A stretch of 64,000 nt of DNA from Deltaproteobacteria bacterium. Lineage in GTDB: Bacteria > Bdellovibrionota_C > UBA2361 > JAGFJO01. This document shows positions 26,216 to 34,332 of the stretch, one piece after another. The notes under the pieces are model-generated. The model was given only the letters and a program-made list of their open reading frames with translations, made no database searches and was not told the origin of the DNA. The position numbers and the translations under genes were made by a program. Where the stretch lies: assembly GCA_024102635.1 (NCBI GenBank), contig JAGFJO010000129.1, positions 1-64,000 on the forward strand. Direction: 5' to 3'. Position 1 is the first letter of the stretch, and each line of letters begins with the position of its first letter.

Positions 26216-27442
26216 TTAATCTACTATTAGCAGCGAGGGGACGGCAGTGACAAAACTGCCTCCCCAATCGCGGATGTAAGAAAGCTGACTGATTAGCTCG
26301 TTTTTAATGTTCCAAGGGAAAATAATAACATAGTCAGGTTCGGCGTCCCGCAGAAACTCCTCGCTTACAACTGGTATATGACTGCCCGGCAGAAACAGTC
26401 CTTGCTTCAAAGGATTACGGTCCGCAATAAAGCCCACATCCCTATTGGTAGCTTTAATGCTATTAAGCAGCGTGTTGCCTTTCGCAGCTGCTCCGTAACC
26501 GGCGACAGACTTCCCCTTTGTGACGGCATCCCTAAGAAATTTCGCAAAATCATGGCAGATAGTTGCAACCCTCTCCCGCAATCTAACGTAGTTACCCGGT
26601 TCATGCATTCCGGCGGCTTGCTCTACGAGTACCTGCTCGCTAACGCGGGGAGACACATCTCTGGACGCTCCTTGTTTTTGAGCATATAAACGTAGACTTC
26701 CTCCATGTGTACCGATCCTTTCAACATCGAATACCTCAAGTCCCTGACTTTCAAAGATATTAATCGCCGATGTAAGCGAAAGATAAGAATAGTGTTCATG
26801 GTAAATGGTATCGAAAAGGCAATTTTCAAGCAGAAGTCTGAACTCAGGGAACTCAAATGTAGCAACTCCCGTCGAACTTAGTAAAGTTGAGATACCGGCG
26901 ACAAAGTCGTTTATGCCCGGAACGTGAGCAAGTACATTGTTGGCGACAATTAGATCAGCCTGCGTTCCGTTATCCCGCAAATTTTCGGCGAGAGATAAAG
27001 AGAAGAAATCCTGTATAATTTCAATTCCCTTCCCCTTCGCGATATTCGCCACACTTGCGGATGGCTCAACCCCCTTACACGGGATGCCATGGGATTTGAA
27101 CTGTTGCAGGAGGTACCCATCATTAGCGGCAATCTCAATCACAAGTGATTTGCTTGATAACTCTAGTCGCCGAATTATTTCATTGGTGAAATTCTCTACA
27201 TGTGTCAGCCAGGTAGATGAAGTGGAGCTGGCATAAAAATAGTTGGATGAAAAAATGTGCTCTGGCGGAACCACCTCTTCCGTCTGTGCCAGCCAGCATT
27301 GATTACAAATCACTACTTTGAGCGGGTATGATATTTCATGTTGACCTGCTTCTAATGACGAAAGGTAAGAGTTCGACGGTGGCATTGCTCCTAAATCCAG
27401 AACTAGCGATGTACGATTGCAACCACAATGGCGGCACTTCAT
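26216..27442 (-). CDS. sugar C-methyltransferase (TylC3/NovU/CloU-like)
   Basis: 408 residues in three parts: an N-terminal zinc site with Cys3, Cys6, Cys46 and Cys49; a SAM-binding core (LVIEIAANDGYLLQQF, near 102-117); and a C-terminal domain with GYGAAAKGNTLLN near 320 and a closing VPSLLIVD. This is the architecture of enzymes that put a methyl branch on C3 of a 4-keto-2,6-dideoxy sugar, and of related proteins without that exact substrate. It overlaps the RmlC-like gene by 4 bp. With rfbF, rfbG and the epimerase, it suggests a 3-C-methyl branched sugar. Confidence 0.87.
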   Translation of the reverse strand: MKCRHCGCNRTSLVLDLGAMPPSNSYLSSLEAGQHEISYPLKVVICNQCWLAQTEEVVPPEHIFSSNYFYASSTSSTWLTHVENFTNEIIRRLELSSKSLVIEIAANDGYLLQQFKSHGIPCKGVEPSASVANIAKGKGIEIIQDFFSLSLAENLRDNGTQADLIVANNVLAHVPGINDFVAGISTLLSSTGVATFEFPEFRLLLENCLFDTIYHEHYSYLSLTSAINIFESQGLEVFDVERIGTHGGSLRLYAQKQGASRDVSPRVSEQVLVEQAAGMHEPGNYVRLRERVATICHDFAKFLRDAVTKGKSVAGYGAAAKGNTLLNSIKATNRDVGFIADRNPLKQGLFLPGSHIPVVSEEFLRDAEPDYVIIFPWNIKNELISQLSYIRDWGGSFVTAVPSLLIVD

Positions 27443-27990
27443 AATTCAATACCGGAAAAATCATCGCGAAGCGGGGGAAATGCTGCATCCCGAGGAGAAA
27501 GGCTGGTTATATTTAGCGGCCATTTGATAGAGATTCGAGGATCGGCACAATGAATTCCGCCCTCTTTTGCCGCATCATAGAATTGCGAATGCACATAAAG
27601 CATTTCTACATCATCAGTTAATGTCTGAAAGCCGTGAGCGCACCCCCGGGGAACTATGAGCGCATTGCAATCTTTGCCGGAAAGAATCTGTCCATGCCAT
27701 TGCAAAAAAGTGGGAGACCCCTTTCGTATATCCAAGATTACATCAAATACCGATCCCCGAAGACAATGAACCAACTTGACTTCTGCCATGGGAGGATGTT
27801 GAAAATGAAGCCCTCGGACAGTACCTGAGAGCATGGTTTGGGAGAGATTAATCTGACGAACCGGCTCGTCAAATCCGGCCTTTGACAAATGCCGCTCACA
27901 GAAAATTCGGGCAAAAGCTCCTCGCTCATCATGTTGAGGCTCGATTTTTATCGCAAACGCTCCTTCTATATTTAGTGCGACTAGATTCAC
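27439..27990 (-). CDS. RmlC-like nucleotide-sugar 3,5-epimerase
   Basis: 183 residues, cupin fold. RDERGAFARIF-like N-terminus, the GLHFQHPP motif with the catalytic-base His62, ILDIRKGSPTF, VPRGCAHGFQTL and the Tyr-containing SQFYDAAKEGG segment are those of dTDP-4-keto-6-deoxyglucose 3,5-epimerases. In this setting, between CDP-glucose 4,6-dehydratase and a C-methyltransferase, its substrate is more likely a CDP-4-keto sugar, as in yersiniose- or mycarose-type pathways (inference). GTG start; no rmlA, rmlB or rmlD gene is in the window. Confidence 0.87.
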   Translation of the reverse strand: MNLVALNIEGAFAIKIEPQHDERGAFARIFCERHLSKAGFDEPVRQINLSQTMLSGTVRGLHFQHPPMAEVKLVHCLRGSVFDVILDIRKGSPTFLQWHGQILSGKDCNALIVPRGCAHGFQTLTDDVEMLYVHSQFYDAAKEGGIHCADPRISIKWPLNITSLSPRDAAFPPLRDDFSGIEL

Positions 27991-28001
27991 CGTCTTTTGA
28001 C

Positions 28002-29093
28002 CTAGATACTCTCCGAAAGCATTCTCGTATACTCATTAAGCTGCGCAATGCTTATGACTTTCTGATTATCATAAAACGATTTATACCACTCGACCGTTCT
28101 CTTTATTGATTCGTCCAATGTCCACAAAGGCTTCCATTTAAGGATCGTGCGTACAGCGTTGCAATCCAAATTTAGCCTCTCAGCTTCTGGAAAAGTACTA
28201 CTGGACGATTGAATTTCGATTGAAGATCCCCAGGCGTTCACTAAACCTTCCACGAGCTGTAGAACAGATACCGTATCATTCCAATCCGGCCCAAAGTTCC
28301 ATCCGCGAGCGTACGCCTGGTCTCCGCTGAGCAAGCGCTCGCCTAACAAAAGGTAGCCGCCAAGACAATCGAGAACATGTTGCCAGGGCCGAACTGCTCC
28401 TGCATTTCGTAATCCGAGGGGAACACCACCAACGACAGCACGCACGACGTCCGGGACAATGCGAGTTGGAGACCAGTCTCCCCCGCCAATAACATTCCCG
28501 GCCCTCGCTGACGCCAAAAGGGGTACATGGGCGCTATCACCTTTGCCTTGAAAGATTGAACGCCTGTAACAGGCGGTCACTATCTCGGCGCACCCCTTTG
28601 AGGCACTATATGGGTCGCTGCCGCCTAACCTATCTTCCTCGGAGTACGGCCCGCATCGGCCATCGTTTTCGTAGCATTTATCACTGGTTACTATTACAAT
28701 CGCGCGTACATACGGAGATGCGCGGCAAGCTTCAATCACTCTAGCAGTTCCGAGTATATTCTTTTCAAAAGTTTCGTAAGCGTTCTGATAGGAGGTACTT
28801 ACCAGAGATTGTGCCGCCAAATGGAAAACGATTGAAGGTCTTGCATTCTCCATTGCAGAGTCGACTCCCTGAGGGTCACAAATGTCCCCGAAGGTTGAGT
28901 AACAACAATCGTTTAATAGGCTGAAGTGATTCGGGGTCGTCGAGGGTGGTAGCGCATAGCCAAAAACTCTAGCTCCCAGCTGACTAAGCCAAAGACTGAG
29001 CCAAGACCCTTTGAACCCAGTGTGACCGGTAATTAATACATTTTGGTTTCGATAAGCGTCACGAAACAGCCGCTTCAATCCCATACTTTCCAT
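28002..29093 (-). CDS. rfbG: CDP-glucose 4,6-dehydratase
   Basis: Converts CDP-D-glucose to CDP-4-keto-6-deoxy-D-glucose using tightly bound NAD. From the ATG at 29093: 363 residues. GHTGFKGSWLSLWL is the family's characteristic version of the GxxGxxG loop; FHLAAQSLV, TSDKCYEN and the YSASKGCAE (Tyr-x3-Lys) segment follow in order. The longest frame begins at a TTG 21 bp further upstream; the ATG at 29084 is also possible. It overlaps the end of rfbF, showing the usual rfbF-rfbG pairing. Confidence 0.93.
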   Translation of the reverse strand: MESMGLKRLFRDAYRNQNVLITGHTGFKGSWLSLWLSQLGARVFGYALPPSTTPNHFSLLNDCCYSTFGDICDPQGVDSAMENARPSIVFHLAAQSLVSTSYQNAYETFEKNILGTARVIEACRASPYVRAIVIVTSDKCYENDGRCGPYSEEDRLGGSDPYSASKGCAEIVTACYRRSIFQGKGDSAHVPLLASARAGNVIGGGDWSPTRIVPDVVRAVVGGVPLGLRNAGAVRPWQHVLDCLGGYLLLGERLLSGDQAYARGWNFGPDWNDTVSVLQLVEGLVNAWGSSIEIQSSSSTFPEAERLNLDCNAVRTILKWKPLWTLDESIKRTVEWYKSFYDNQKVISIAQLNEYTRMLSESI

Positions 29094-29851
29094 GGAGCTA
29101 GCTGATTTTTCCAAAGGTCGTTAACCTGTCGTACATCGCGTAACGTATCAATGCATTTCCAAAAACCAGAGTGAAAATAAGAGAACATCTGTCCGTCTGA
29201 GGTTAAACTCTCGAAGGGAGTGCGCTCCAAAATCGTCTCGTCTCCATCGGAGAGGTAGTCAAAAATTCCCGGTTCACACACGAAAAAACCTCCACTGACT
29301 CGGCCTCCGTCACCCAAAGGCTTCTCAGAAAAACGAGAAACCTTCCCTCCCTTCCTCGACTCTACCAGTCCGAACCGGCCGTCAGGTTGCACGGTAGTTA
29401 TCGTTATAATGCCTCCACTTTCATTGTGGACCTTTAGCAATGAAGGTATGTCAACGTCAGATAGTCCATCACCATAGGTTAGGAAGAAGGGAGAATCCTG
29501 CAGCAAACTTTTAGCCCTAAGCAATCGGCCTCCAGTCATTGTATCCATTCCGGTATCCAGAATAGTTACCTTCCAGGGCTCAGTAGACTGGCTATGCACT
29601 TCAAACGTGCGAGATTGAAGATCAAATGTTATATCGCTGTGATGAATGTAGTAATTCGCAAAGTACTCTTTTATGACATGCCCCTTATATCCAGCTAAGA
29701 TTATGAATTCATGATAACCATATCTCCAATACAGCTTCATAATGTGCCAAAGAAGGGGCTTTCCGCCCACCTCAATCATGGGCTTTGGACGGGATTCCGT
29801 CTCCTCACTTAGCCTGGTTCCATACCCTCCTGCAAGAATTACGACTTTCAC
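29075..29851 (-). CDS. rfbF: glucose-1-phosphate cytidylyltransferase
   Basis: Makes CDP-D-glucose from CTP and glucose-1-phosphate, the entry to CDP-deoxysugars. 258 residues, as in the family. VILAGGYGTRLSEET (4-18) and RPKPMIEVGGKPLLWHIM carry the nucleotide and sugar phosphate contacts; YGDGLSDVD is the metal-binding Asp segment. GTG start at 29851 without an evident Shine-Dalgarno. First gene of the leftward rfbF-rfbG-epimerase-methyltransferase-GT2-WbqC-CmcI-DegT run, which is tightly spaced (overlaps or under 40 bp), so one transcript is likely. Confidence 0.95.
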   Translation of the reverse strand: MKVVILAGGYGTRLSEETESRPKPMIEVGGKPLLWHIMKLYWRYGYHEFIILAGYKGHVIKEYFANYYIHHSDITFDLQSRTFEVHSQSTEPWKVTILDTGMDTMTGGRLLRAKSLLQDSPFFLTYGDGLSDVDIPSLLKVHNESGGIITITTVQPDGRFGLVESRKGGKVSRFSEKPLGDGGRVSGGFFVCEPGIFDYLSDGDETILERTPFESLTSDGQMFSYFHSGFWKCIDTLRDVRQVNDLWKNQLAPWKVWD

Positions 29852-30056
29852 GAATTACACTAATTTCTAAAATTGCAACGAAAGACTACCACAAACAGTT
29901 TAAAAATGTAGCTATACTAGCATAACGAGGAGCGCTTTCTTGGCCTTTCCAACCTTGAATTCTGCATATCAATCGCGAGATTGATTATTAATATAGATTA
30001 TTCCATGTTAATAATTCGACGCCAGAGGCGAATCAATCAGAGGTAGATTAGACCAA

Positions 30057-30995
30057 ATGAGCATTGAGCCACAGCCTCGTATCACCATTGTCACACCATC
30101 CTTCAATCAGGGCCAGTACCTGGAAGACACACTCGTCTCAGTGCTCAATCAAAATTACCCTAATCTGGAATACATTGTGATCGACGGTGGGTCCTCCGAT
30201 AACTCGGTGGACATTATTCGCACATATAGTCACCGGCTAGCATGGTGGACAAGTGAAAAGGACCAGGGGCAATCTGATGCCCTCAATAAAGGATTTGCAA
30301 AGGCAACCGGCGAAATCTTCGGTTGGATAAATAGCGATGATCTGCTATTGCCCGATGCTTTACACCGCGTTGCTTTGCAATACCAAAAGAGTCCACAACA
30401 CCTAGTTATAGGCGACACCATATTATTTTCATCCCATCCGCCATTTGAAATTTTACAGAGGCAGTTCGGCGTTACCTTCGAAAATATGGTGATGAACTGG
30501 ATTGGCCGCAGAATGACTTGGTGCCAGCCCGGTACGTTTTTCCCCGCCCAAGCCTTTCGTAATGTCGGCGGGCTCGATTCTAGCTTGCGCTATGTTTTCG
30601 ATCGCGATCTAATGTGCCGGTTGCTCAAGGATTCGGCGGTGGCTTATGTGAGAGAACCGATTGCAAAATTTCGATTGCATGGCGAGTCAAAGACCGTGGC
30701 TGAAAGCCCCCGCTGGGTTGATGAACAGATCTTGGTTACCAAGAGATACTCCAAGTCGTTTCCAGACCTACTGGATGACAAAATATTTCTTGAGTGTCAC
30801 CTTTGCTCAAGGCTGCTTCCGGCTCTGCGCTCTTGGAGCCAAGGTGAACCCCGTGGCGGTATAGTTAAGGAGCTCGTCAAGCTTTTTGCAGCTTATCCCC
30901 TGCTGGCCATTGGTTCTCCGCGCTTTTGGCAGGCCTTACTAAGATCAGTCACACCAAGACCATTATTAGCAACTCTAGATAGAAATCTTCCGTAG
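30057..30995 (+). CDS. GT2 family glycosyltransferase
   Basis: 312 residues. VTPSFNQGQYLEDT (11-24), VIDGGSSDNS (near 41-50) and GWINSDDLLLP (near 90) are the GT-A motifs in the wording common to O-antigen/capsule GT2 enzymes (the Q-G-QYLE sub-group). The C-terminal 100 residues are basic, with no certain membrane helix. It diverges from rfbF with a 205-bp AT-rich spacer and is followed by the asparagine-synthetase gene after 142 bp. Confidence 0.88.
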   Translation: MSIEPQPRITIVTPSFNQGQYLEDTLVSVLNQNYPNLEYIVIDGGSSDNSVDIIRTYSHRLAWWTSEKDQGQSDALNKGFAKATGEIFGWINSDDLLLPDALHRVALQYQKSPQHLVIGDTILFSSHPPFEILQRQFGVTFENMVMNWIGRRMTWCQPGTFFPAQAFRNVGGLDSSLRYVFDRDLMCRLLKDSAVAYVREPIAKFRLHGESKTVAESPRWVDEQILVTKRYSKSFPDLLDDKIFLECHLCSRLLPALRSWSQGEPRGGIVKELVKLFAAYPLLAIGSPRFWQALLRSVTPRPLLATLDRNLP

Positions 30996-31137
30996 GTTGA
31001 AATTCAGAGAAAGCGCACGCCGGTCAGGGGACGACGGCAAAGATGATTATAAATACAGCGGGTTGTATTTGACTCCCTATCGAACATACAGTCAGTTTCA
31101 TATATACTTCTTCCTAGATAACCAGCGCAAATCGTAG

Positions 31138-33105
31138 ATGTGTGGAATAGTTGCAGCAATCGACAGAACTGCGGGCGAAGCGGCTCGATGCGCTGAAATT
31201 ATGGCTAATGCCATTCGTCATCGCGGCCCCGACGATTACGGGGTTTGGACTGATTCCGATGTCCCTCTTGCAATCGGACATCGAAGGCTATCCATTGTGG
31301 ATGTCTCAGTGGAGGGCCACCAGCCGATGGTGTCCTCCAGTGGCCGCTTCGTCATCTCCTTTAACGGTGAAATTTATAATCATTCCTTAATAAGAAAGGA
31401 GCTGACGTCACTGGGGCACTCTTTTCGAGGCTATAGCGATACCGAGGTAGTCCTTGCCTCCTTTGATGAGTGGGGGGTGGTCGCGGCAATTGAACGCTTT
31501 GTAGGAATGTTTGCGATAATTCTTTGGGACATAAAGAAGCGCACTTTAACCCTTATACGCGACCGGTTGGGAATTAAACCGCTCTTCTACGGCGGGGGAT
31601 CTCAATTTATGGCCGCTTCTGAACTTAAAGCTTTAAAAGCACGTCCCGGTTCTAGCCTGAATGTTGATCGGTCAGCGCTAGCTCTGTACCTACGTTACGG
31701 CTATGTTCCGGCTCCTTATTCAATCTACGAGGGGATTTTCAAACTGGAGCCCGGTTGCATTCTTGAGCTTAGTGAAACGGATCTCAAGCTGGACCGATTG
31801 AAAGACGGCTTAGAGTCAATTCGAGATAAGTATATCAGGTATTGGTCGGCAGAGGCGGTGGCGCGGCACGGCATTGAAAACCCCTTTCAAGGCTCTCAAG
31901 TTGAGGTCGAGGAATGGCTGGAAGAGCTGCTGACTGATTCGGTAAAGTTGCGGATGATCGCTGATGTCCCATTAGGCGCTTTTCTTTCCGGCGGGATCGA
32001 TTCTTCCCTCATTGTAGCGCTCATGAAGAAGAACAGCTCTTCTCCCATCAAGACCTTTTGCATCGGGTTCCATGAAAAGCAATATGATGAAGGCGAGTAT
32101 GCCAGAAGGGTCGCAGACTATTTGGGAACCGACCATACGGAGATGTACCTGGACGCTCAGGATTCATTAGATGTCATTCCGCTTCTGCCCTCTATGTTTG
32201 ATGAACCTTTGGGAGATCCGTCTCAGATACCTACCTATCTTGTCTCCAAAATGGCACGAGCGAGCGTGACTGTCGCGTTAAGCGGAGATGGTGGTGATGA
32301 GCTTTTCGGGGGCTATGAGCGGTATGCTTGGACCGTCCGTCTGTGGAATCTCCTATCTTTTTGCCCAGCGCAGCTCAAGAAGCTGTTCGCATTTTCGGTC
32401 AATAGCACTCCTGCCAGACTATGGGAAATTTTATTCAGCTTAGCTGGTCTTGTCTCAAAAGAAATCGGCGCCATCAAGATGCCGTCAGAAAAACTTCTCA
32501 AGGCAGCAGAACTTTTCGGCGAACGTACACCTGAAAAGATTTATACCGGACTTACAACCCATTGGAAGGACTCCGAGATAATCGTCAACTCAAGCCAACC
32601 CGTTACCTTCTCCTTTCCTAGCTGTACGCCGCCTGGAGATATGGATCTATGGGAGAAAATGACGTTTATTGATCTAGTGACTTACCTACCCGGCGACATT
32701 TTAACCAAACTGGACCGGGCAAGCATGGCCGCCTCCCTTGAAGCTCGTGTGCCGCTGCTCGATCACCGAGTCGTAGAGTTCTGCTTAAGCATTCCTAATA
32801 GCATGAGATTTGCGATTAACGATCCTAAGCATCTGCTGAAGCGTATCTTATATCGACATCTTCCCCGTTCACTCGTTGACCGGCCTAAGCAGGGCTTCAA
32901 CGTACCGATCGGCGATTGGCTACGCGGGCCGTTGCGTGGGTGGGCTGAGGATCTGCTTTCCGAGAACAGACTGCGGCAAGAAGGGTACTTTGAACCGCGC
33001 GAGATCCGTAATAAATGGGAGCAACATCTTTCGGGGCGCCGTAATTATCAGGTGGAGCTTTGGACTATTTTACAATTCCAATCTTGGAAGAGCGATGCCG
33101 TTTGA
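31138..33105 (+). CDS. asnB: glutamine-hydrolysing asparagine synthetase
   Basis: 655 residues. The N-terminal Ntn amidotransferase domain begins MCGIVA with Cys2 as nucleophile and includes RHRGPDD, RLSIVD and NGEIYN; the C-terminal ATP-pyrophosphatase domain has SGGIDSS (near 284-290) and ALSGDGGDELFGGYERY. All catalytic residues seen. It can make asparagine from aspartate, but AsnB homologues within glycan clusters (WbpS-like) amidate sugar carboxyl groups. Either role is possible here. Stops 89 bp before the convergent dehydrogenase gene and marks the right border of the glycan region. Confidence 0.92.
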   Translation: MCGIVAAIDRTAGEAARCAEIMANAIRHRGPDDYGVWTDSDVPLAIGHRRLSIVDVSVEGHQPMVSSSGRFVISFNGEIYNHSLIRKELTSLGHSFRGYSDTEVVLASFDEWGVVAAIERFVGMFAIILWDIKKRTLTLIRDRLGIKPLFYGGGSQFMAASELKALKARPGSSLNVDRSALALYLRYGYVPAPYSIYEGIFKLEPGCILELSETDLKLDRLKDGLESIRDKYIRYWSAEAVARHGIENPFQGSQVEVEEWLEELLTDSVKLRMIADVPLGAFLSGGIDSSLIVALMKKNSSSPIKTFCIGFHEKQYDEGEYARRVADYLGTDHTEMYLDAQDSLDVIPLLPSMFDEPLGDPSQIPTYLVSKMARASVTVALSGDGGDELFGGYERYAWTVRLWNLLSFCPAQLKKLFAFSVNSTPARLWEILFSLAGLVSKEIGAIKMPSEKLLKAAELFGERTPEKIYTGLTTHWKDSEIIVNSSQPVTFSFPSCTPPGDMDLWEKMTFIDLVTYLPGDILTKLDRASMAASLEARVPLLDHRVVEFCLSIPNSMRFAINDPKHLLKRILYRHLPRSLVDRPKQGFNVPIGDWLRGPLRGWAEDLLSENRLRQEGYFEPREIRNKWEQHLSGRRNYQVELWTILQFQSWKSDAV

Positions 33106-33194
33106 TCGGTAAGCTCACGAGTGCATACCCGCAAAAGAAAGGACGTGGCAAGGGAAGAGCAAATTGTTTTGCATGGCCGCTAATGGCATTCCAT

Positions 33195-34151
33195 CTACAC
33201 CACTATGTTACGCCTACTTCCTTCAATGTAGGCTTTTAGATTCTCGGCACTCTCAGCAATAAGCCGCTCACGTCCCTCGCGTGTGGCCCAGGCCACGTGC
33301 GGAGTCACCGTAACCTGCGGCAGCTCAAGAAGCGGGTGATCTGCCGGAGGCGGCTCGCTACACAACACATCTAAGAACGCGGCAGCGATCTCTCCCTCTT
33401 TTACAGCCTCAAAAAGATCCGCTTCATTTACTAAACCTCCGCGGGCAGTATTTATAAGCACCGCTCCTGGCTTCATAAAGCTAATGGTTTTACTATTGAT
33501 AAGCTGAAAGGTGCTTTCGCTAAGAGCGCAGTGAAGCGTAATGACATCCGCTTCTCCGAAGGCATCCTTAAGCGGAAGCCGCTGCTCTCCGCCGACGGTG
33601 CTGTATCTTCTTCCCGGCACTTCAGCCAGCAATACCGTCATTCCAAACGCTCTGGCCAACTGCGAAACCTTACGTCCTATTGCCCCGTATCCGACAATCG
33701 TTACGGTGCTTCCGGCAAGCTCCTGAAGGGGAGGGCCGTGCAGGCAAAAATCCTTGCTTTTGGCCCACTCCCCGGAATGGGTAAGTGCATTATAGGCAGC
33801 GACCTTCGAATAGTGATGTAGCAGGTAGGCAAATACCATCTGCGCGACTGCATCTGTTCCATAAGCAGGGACATTTGTCACGGTAACTCGGCGCTCCGCT
33901 GCGGCCTTTAGATCCACATTGTTCACTCCCGTTGCCGTCACGCCGATATATTCAAGGAGCGGTAGGCTGTTTATTACCTCTTTATCAATAACTACCTTAT
34001 TCACGATTAGCGTCTCGCAATCTGCAGCACGGTTCATAAGGTCCAGAGGATCAGTGCGGGGATATATCCGCACCTCTCCTAGCTTTTCAAAGGCGCTCCA
34101 GGTGAGCCCATCAAAATCGCAGGCATATGAGTCAAGGATAGCGATCTTCAT
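33195..34151 (-). CDS. D-2-hydroxyacid dehydrogenase (glycerate/hydroxypyruvate reductase-like)
   Basis: NAD(P)H-dependent reductase, cytoplasmic. From the ATG at 34151: 318 residues. The Rossmann loop GYGAIGRKV, the Arg of NTARGGLVNE, and the catalytic pair Glu/His (CSEPPP and TPHVAW) are typical of the family. The MKIAILD..CDFDGLTWSAFEKLGEV start resembles glycerate dehydrogenases (HprA). A longer frame from 34190 exists but adds a weak 13-residue leader. It lies downstream of transketolase on the same strand, separated by a 140-bp spacer with its own fold-back. Confidence 0.88.
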   Translation of the reverse strand: MKIAILDSYACDFDGLTWSAFEKLGEVRIYPRTDPLDLMNRAADCETLIVNKVVIDKEVINSLPLLEYIGVTATGVNNVDLKAAAERRVTVTNVPAYGTDAVAQMVFAYLLHHYSKVAAYNALTHSGEWAKSKDFCLHGPPLQELAGSTVTIVGYGAIGRKVSQLARAFGMTVLLAEVPGRRYSTVGGEQRLPLKDAFGEADVITLHCALSESTFQLINSKTISFMKPGAVLINTARGGLVNEADLFEAVKEGEIAAAFLDVLCSEPPPADHPLLELPQVTVTPHVAWATREGRERLIAESAENLKAYIEGSRRNIVV

Positions 34152-34238
34152 CTCTTTTTTATCACTGTAGAGCGGTAGGCCTAGCAGCAAGCTAGCGCAA
34201 ATGCCGTAGTATGAACAGGATAATCAATGCCGCAAATG

Positions 34239-34330
34239 ATGTGAGTTGCCGCGAGACCAAGCCGTTCAAGAGATCTCGTTACCGAATCTCTACCGCTCGA
34301 CTGCACTATGGCAACTGCGATGTCTCACAT
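34239..34330. repeat. imperfect fold-back between the dehydrogenase and transketolase genes
   Basis: ATGTGAG (34239-34245) is complementary to CTCACAT (34324-34330), and inside it GTTGCC (34245-34250) to GGCAAC (34310-34315) with an 8-nt bulge. The 92-bp structure fills most of the spacer and ends 3 bp from the transketolase stop. No U-run, so not a typical Rho-independent terminator; it may act as a 3'-end hairpin. Confidence 0.35.
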
Positions 34331-34332
34331 TT

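Noticed and set aside
33106-33194. Terminator between asnB and the dehydrogenase gene
   Set aside because: Only a weak GCAAA/TTTGC hairpin without a U-run is present.
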